Source of the DNA: an uncultured Bacillota bacterium
Lineage (GTDB): Bacteria; Bacillota_I; Bacilli_A; RF39; UBA660
Assembly: GCA_945928335.1 (NCBI GenBank)
Contig: CAMENK010000024.1
Span: 1-8,531, forward strand
DNA length: 8,531 bases
Direction: 5' to 3'
Under the pieces are notes generated by a model. That model did not search any database and was not told the origin of the DNA. It saw only the letters and a list, made by a program, of their open reading frames with translations. Below are positions 6,219 to 8,531 of the stretch, piece after piece. The translations under genes were made by a program, and so were the position numbers. The stretch's first letter is position 1. Each line of letters begins with the position of its first letter.

Positions 6219-7414
6219 GCCTTTAAACTCCTATAAACAACTCCATTTTCTAATGTTCTATTTTGTATTCTCGCAAGTTCACTAACAGTAGTAACTTTAT
6301 ATCCTAAAGCATTTAAATGCGGTAATGCTTTTTTAACAGCCTCCACTGTTTCAGGATATATATCATGCATTAAAATTATATCCCCACTTTGAACATTATC
6401 TATTATATGATTATATACATACTCACTATCTCTATAAAGCCAATCATTAGTATCTATATTCCACGCGATTAAAGGTGTATTCATTCTTGCTTTCACTAAA
6501 TCATTTGAATTTCCATAAGGTGGTCTAGTAAGCTTAATATTATCCCCCGTAATTTCATTAAATATAATATTAGTTGAATTAATCTCATTATCTATTTCAC
6601 TTTCACTCAACTTATTTAAATTTTTATGAGCATATGTATGACTACCAATTTCCATACCATTAGCTAATACTTGCTTTACAATTTCTTGATTATATTTCAT
6701 TCTATTTCCTAGTTCAAAAAAAGTGGCTTTAGAATTATTTAAGACTAAAGCATTAACAATTTCCATAGTATATTCACTTGGGCCATCATCAAATGTAAAA
6801 GCAATTACTTTATCATAATTTTGATCAAAAACTTCAGCAGTATTCTCATTAGGTAAATATACATAAACTCTATATATTAAATCTCCAAATAGAGAATCAT
6901 TAAAATAGAAATATACACCTTCATCATTTATTTTATAACTCGCATTAGAAAAATTATCATTAACAATAGAATTATATATATCAGTTTTATATTTATATTT
7001 TACTTTTTCTAAAATAATATCTTTATATATATTATAATCTATAAGATTATCTAATAATTTATTATTTTTAATATCATAATCAACATTCCTATAACTAAAT
7101 CTATTATTATCATTTATCTCAAAAAATAAACTTAAACTTTCCTCAGTTAAATACATGTTATAACTAATCTTTACATTTTCTTTATCTTTATATGCTTCTA
7201 TAACATTATTTATCTTATTATCTATACTTTTAATACCAAATACAGGATAAGTTATATTAGATATTTTCTCTTCTCTATAATTATTTATAGTATTTATAGT
7301 AATAATTTCATTATTTGTTTTATATTTTTCATATATTAATACACTTAAAGATACTGTTGATAAAAGTAAACATAAACATATTATATAACCAGTATATCCT
7401 TTTATAAATTTCAT
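6212..7414 (-). CDS. Membrane-anchored polysaccharide deacetylase (PdaC/PgdA-like)
   Basis: This predicted cell-surface NodB-fold deacetylase probably removes acetyl groups from peptidoglycan or another wall glycan, as PgdA and PdaC do. An N-terminal helix (about 9-28) anchors it, with no lipobox. Residues about 50-195 resemble the DUF4163/DUF3298 module of PdaC-type enzymes (ITYPVFG..., N-x-I-N-x-V-I-E). The NodB domain fills about 200-385. It has TFDDGPS (207-213, metal and base Asp pair D209/D210), SHTYAH (258-263, metal His H259 and H263), RPPYG (297-301), WNIDTNDW (318-325, D321) and ILMHD (347-351, H350). All catalytic motifs are intact, so it should be active. The start is supported by AGGAG nine bases upstream and by a consensus promoter. 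It is the last gene before a strong terminator. The natural substrate cannot be read from sequence. Confidence 0.9.
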   Translation of the reverse strand: MKFIKGYTGYIICLCLLLSTVSLSVLIYEKYKTNNEIITINTINNYREEKISNITYPVFGIKSIDNKINNVIEAYKDKENVKISYNMYLTEESLSLFFEINDNNRFSYRNVDYDIKNNKLLDNLIDYNIYKDIILEKVKYKYKTDIYNSIVNDNFSNASYKINDEGVYFYFNDSLFGDLIYRVYVYLPNENTAEVFDQNYDKVIAFTFDDGPSEYTMEIVNALVLNNSKATFFELGNRMKYNQEIVKQVLANGMEIGSHTYAHKNLNKLSESEIDNEINSTNIIFNEITGDNIKLTRPPYGNSNDLVKARMNTPLIAWNIDTNDWLYRDSEYVYNHIIDNVQSGDIILMHDIYPETVEAVKKALPHLNALGYKVTTVSELARIQNRTLENGVVYRSLKAN

Positions 7415-7434
7415 ACTATCTATCTCCTATTAAA

Positions 7435-7463
7435 ATTATAAAACAAATATTCTTGTAAGTCAA
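7435..7463 (-). promoter_or_regulatory. Promoter of the deacetylase gene
   Basis: Reading leftward, TTGACT (7463-7458), a 17-base spacer and TATAAT (7440-7435) lie directly after the mscL stop codon. No terminator separates mscL from this promoter, so the deacetylase gene probably receives both its own transcription and mscL read-through. Confidence 0.8.
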
Positions 7464-7468
7464 TCAAA

Positions 7469-7873
7469 CTATTTAGTATTTTCTTTTAATAAATTTCTAA
7501 TTTCTTCTAAAAGCAATACTTCTTCACTTTTAGTAGGTTTAATTTCTTCCTTAGGTTCTTCTTTTTTCTTATGAAATTTATTTATAGTTTTAATAAATAT
7601 AAATATACAAAAAGCCACAATAATAAAGTCAACAATATTTTGTATTAAAGAACCATATCTTATTTCTGCATTTCCAACTTTTAATACTAAATTAGAAAAA
7701 TCATGTCCGCCAATTATAATACCAATTATAGGCATCATTAAATCATTAACAACACTAGATACTATCTTAGAAAAAGCACCACCTATAATTACACCAACAG
7801 CCATATCTAGTACATTTCCTTTTGATATAAATTCTTTAAACTCTTTTATAAACTTCTTCATAATTCTATTCAT
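7469..7873 (-). CDS. mscL: Large-conductance mechanosensitive channel MscL
   Basis: MscL is a homopentameric inner-membrane channel that opens under high membrane tension and releases solutes during hypo-osmotic shock. An amphipathic N-terminal helix (KKFIKEFKEFISKGNVLDMAVG, about 6-27) runs into TM1 (about 22-48, gate region AVGVIIGGAFSKIVSSVVNDLMMP). A short periplasmic loop (about 49-74) follows, then TM2 (about 76-99) and a charged linker rich in Lys and Glu. It ends in the C-terminal bundle helix LLLEEIRNLLKE (120-131). The 134-residue length is typical. The first ATG has AGAGAGG three bases upstream, a tight but usable spacing. The alternative start at codon 5 (7861) would give the more classical N-terminus but has no properly spaced ribosome site. 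It is followed closely by the deacetylase gene. Confidence 0.95.
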   Translation of the reverse strand: MNRIMKKFIKEFKEFISKGNVLDMAVGVIIGGAFSKIVSSVVNDLMMPIIGIIIGGHDFSNLVLKVGNAEIRYGSLIQNIVDFIIVAFCIFIFIKTINKFHKKKEEPKEEIKPTKSEEVLLLEEIRNLLKENTK

Positions 7874-7933
7874 CTACCTCTCTAATTATTTCTACTAACA
7901 CATAAAAAGGAAAATATATAAGTTAGTAAGTTA

Positions 7934-7962
7934 ATTTTAACATATATAAATTTTGTTCTCAA
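7934..7962 (-). promoter_or_regulatory. mscL promoter
   Basis: Reading leftward, TTGAGA (7962-7957), a 17-base spacer and TAAAAT (7939-7934) give a start near 7927 and a leader of about 54 bases. The -35 lies inside a small inverted repeat, GTTCT-CA-AGAAC (7955-7966). TACTAACT (7928-7921, minus strand) sits at the predicted start site; both could be regulator contacts. Confidence 0.7.
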
Positions 7963-8081
7963 GAACCAAACCAAACAAACTAACTGTTTTATTTTCTAAC
8001 CTGTCAAATTCACATCTTTATAATTTTAATTATTTATACTCTCCAATAATTCATCTCATACTCCTTCGATACCTACATTTT

Positions 8082-8204
8082 TCAATTAATGTTCAAAATC
8101 TTAGACAAAAAAACAATTCCATTTTTATTAGTAAATTGAACCAAAGTTTCATCATTTTTTATGGTTTTTGTAAAGAAGAAGTCGATAACTTTTTTTGACA
8201 TCAT
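8082..8204 (-). CDS. Possible small protein of 39-40 residues, unrecognised
   Basis: This leftward frame starts at ATGATG (8204 or 8201) and ends at TGA (8084-8082). It reads M-SKKVIDFFFTKTIK and ends FLSKILNIN. It is hydrophilic with one aromatic cluster (DFFF). For it: a plausible promoter lies just upstream (TATAAT 8236-8231) and the peptide has a balanced, protein-like composition. Against it: no Shine-Dalgarno sequence, short length, and codons (TTC, GAC, ACC, TTG, AAG) that neighbouring genes use little. It matches no family I recognise and may be non-coding or a fragment of a lost gene. Confidence 0.25.
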   Translation of the reverse strand: MMSKKVIDFFFTKTIKNDETLVQFTNKNGIVFLSKILNIN

Positions 8205-8205
8205 T

Positions 8206-8234
8206 TAATAGTTAGTAATTATTACTAACTATTA
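8206..8234. repeat. 29-bp palindrome, candidate operator
   Basis: Arms of 14 bases (8206-8219 and 8221-8234), built on AGTTAGTA and its complement TACTAACT, pair perfectly around a single central base. Neither strand has a T run after it, so it is a poor terminator. It covers the end of a leftward -10 box and the predicted start site, which fits a binding site for a dimeric regulator. Confidence 0.65.
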
Positions 8235-8257
8235 TAAGTATAGAACGAATTACACAA
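8231..8257 (-). promoter_or_regulatory. Leftward promoter of unknown transcript
   Basis: Reading leftward, TTGTGT, a short 15-base spacer (16 if read as TTTGTG) and a perfect TATAAT (8236-8231) predict a start near 8224, inside the palindrome. It would transcribe the weak 39-40 codon frame or a small RNA towards mscL. The spacer is suboptimal, so the call is tentative. Confidence 0.45.
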
Positions 8258-8285
8258 ATTTGATTTAAAAGCTTTATATGTTCGC

Positions 8286-8314
8286 TTGTTTTATTATTAT
8301 ACAAATAGTATAAT
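8286..8314 (+). promoter_or_regulatory. Promoter of the small membrane peptide gene
   Basis: TTGTTT (8286-8291), a 17-base spacer and TATAAT (8309-8314) predict a start near 8321. The transcript would then begin with TAGGAAAT, which is complementary to a segment after the gene. The leader is about 58 bases. Confidence 0.75.
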
Positions 8315-8346
8315 TAGATATAGGAAATACTAACTGTTGAGTACTT

Positions 8347-8369
8347 GCCAACTTCTATAGGAAGGAGGC
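8347..8369 (+). promoter_or_regulatory. Leader hairpin covering the Shine-Dalgarno site
   Basis: GCC (8347-8349) and CTTC (8352-8355) can pair with GAAG (8361-8364) and GGC (8367-8369) around a TATAG loop, with an AA/GA internal loop. The GAAGGAGG ribosome site (8361-8368) is entirely in the 3' arm, so the folded leader would hide it. Confidence 0.5.
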
Positions 8370-8378
8370 TTGATATTT

Positions 8379-8510
8379 ATGAAGAAAAAAGATTTACTAA
8401 TCTCATTTCTAATACTAATTATCATTTTATTAATAGTCTCATTAATGATTCTATGCAGAACAAAAGCAAATTTTAATAAATTAAAATTCACTTCCATTAC
8501 CTCACGGTAA
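8379..8510 (+). CDS. Small hydrophobic peptide, candidate type I toxin
   Basis: This 43-residue frame (ATG 8379, TAA 8508-8510) encodes a lysine-rich start (MKKKD), a single transmembrane segment of Leu, Ile and Val (about 6-25), then a polar basic tail (CRTKANFNKLKFTSITSR). It has a consensus promoter and a strong GAAGGAGG site ten bases before the ATG, so it is very probably translated. One short membrane helix with a charged tail is the form of type I toxins such as Fst, TxpA and BsrG. The sequence does not match the Fst consensus that I know (no IAPI-x-VG core). The surrounding signals fit a type I toxin-antitoxin locus: hidden ribosome site, paired mRNA ends, hairpin over the stop and flanking direct repeats. 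Alternatives are a small membrane-protein regulator or a holin-like peptide. Confidence 0.7.
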   Translation: MKKKDLLISFLILIIILLIVSLMILCRTKANFNKLKFTSITSR

Positions 8511-8514
8511 TGGA
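8493..8514. terminator. Hairpin over the small gene's stop codon
   Basis: A perfect 9-bp stem TCCATTACC/GGTAATGGA (8493-8501, 8506-8514) with a TCAC loop spans the last codons and the TAA. The T run after it is weak on both strands (ATTTCCT rightward, AAGTGAATTTT leftward). It may be a bidirectional terminator of convergent RNAs or a kissing-loop element rather than a strong one-way terminator. Confidence 0.55.
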
Positions 8515-8531
8515 TTTCCTACTTCTTAGAG

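Larger units (their letters stand above)
7967..8281. other. Gene-poor intergenic stretch, about 315 bases
   Basis: No gene with convincing support lies here. It separates the leftward mscL promoter from the rightward small-peptide gene. It contains a leftward promoter with an overlapping palindrome at 8206-8250. A weak leftward 39-40 codon frame (8204-8082) follows that promoter. A GAAGGAG site on the minus strand (8067-8061) is followed only by a six-codon frame. The weak leftward frame uses TTC, GAC, ACC and TTG codons, unlike its neighbours, so the stretch may be a remnant or a regulatory RNA region. Confidence 0.6.

Noticed and set aside
8037..8067. A minus-strand GAAGGAG site followed by a six-codon frame (MNYWRV).
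   Set aside because: The ribosome site is good, but the frame is too short to support as a gene. No attenuator-like structure follows that would make it a leader peptide.
7953..8198. An 81-codon rightward frame starting at TTG.
   Set aside because: It has no ribosome site, begins inside the mscL promoter, has no recognisable domain, and needs a rare start codon. It is a chance frame in AT-rich intergenic DNA.
8206..8234. The palindrome as a bidirectional terminator.
   Set aside because: It is almost entirely A-T, has a one-base centre and no T run on either side. It also overlaps a -10 box, which favours an operator.
7980..8338. CTAACTGTT repeated at 7980-7988 and 8330-8338, as possible element ends or attachment sites.
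   Set aside because: Only nine bases match, with no integrase, transposase or duplicated flanks in the window.
8315..8378. The small-peptide leader as a riboswitch.
   Set aside because: At about 58 bases with a single hairpin it lacks the junctions or conserved core of any riboswitch I know. RNA-based toxin control explains it better.
1..8531. CRISPR arrays, insertion sequences or prophage genes.
   Set aside because: No regularly spaced repeats, transposase-like frames or phage proteins were seen on either strand.

Overview
The window is AT-rich chromosomal DNA with standard stop usage: ireB ends in TGA and forms an ATGA overlap with ruvX. The ireB-ruvX-DUF1292-mltG order is typical of low-GC Bacillota. 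Base composition and gene content suggest a member of Bacilli or a relative, such as an Erysipelotrichia- or RF39-like gut lineage. A species cannot be named from the sequence.

Layout. Positions 1-62 hold the first codons of a leftward gene, possibly trigger factor. Positions 137-5219 hold a leftward gene block: ireB, ruvX, a DUF1292 gene, mltG, a trmR-like methyltransferase, a degenerate trhP1-like U32 gene, a full-length trhP2-like U32 gene, and greA under its own promoter. The first seven genes overlap or nearly touch and read from one promoter at 5241-5269. The block joins control of cell-wall signalling (IreB), peptidoglycan chain termination (MltG), possible rRNA or Holliday-junction processing (RuvX), synthesis of 5-methoxyuridine at the tRNA wobble base (TrhP/TrmR) and transcript-cleavage rescue of RNA polymerase (GreA). 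Compared with the Bacillus arrangement, alaS is absent before ireB and udk is absent before greA. A rightward tRNA-Lys(CUU) with its own promoter and terminator lies at 5319-5394.

Positions 5473-7873 hold three leftward envelope genes: a CDP-alcohol phosphatidyltransferase (PgsA-like, apparently leaderless), a membrane-anchored polysaccharide deacetylase, and mscL. Each has a recognisable sigma-A promoter.

Positions 7874-8531 hold no ordinary gene but are rich in signals. They contain the mscL promoter, a 29-bp near-perfect palindrome over a second leftward promoter, copies of TACTAACT just downstream of three -10 boxes, and at the right edge a rightward 43-residue membrane peptide gene. That peptide gene has a strong promoter, an SD-occluding leader hairpin, complementary 5' and 3' ends, a hairpin over its stop codon and a direct repeat after it. 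This layout resembles an Fst/par-type type I toxin-antitoxin locus, with an unrecognised toxin sequence and an antisense RNA promoter that would lie beyond the window.
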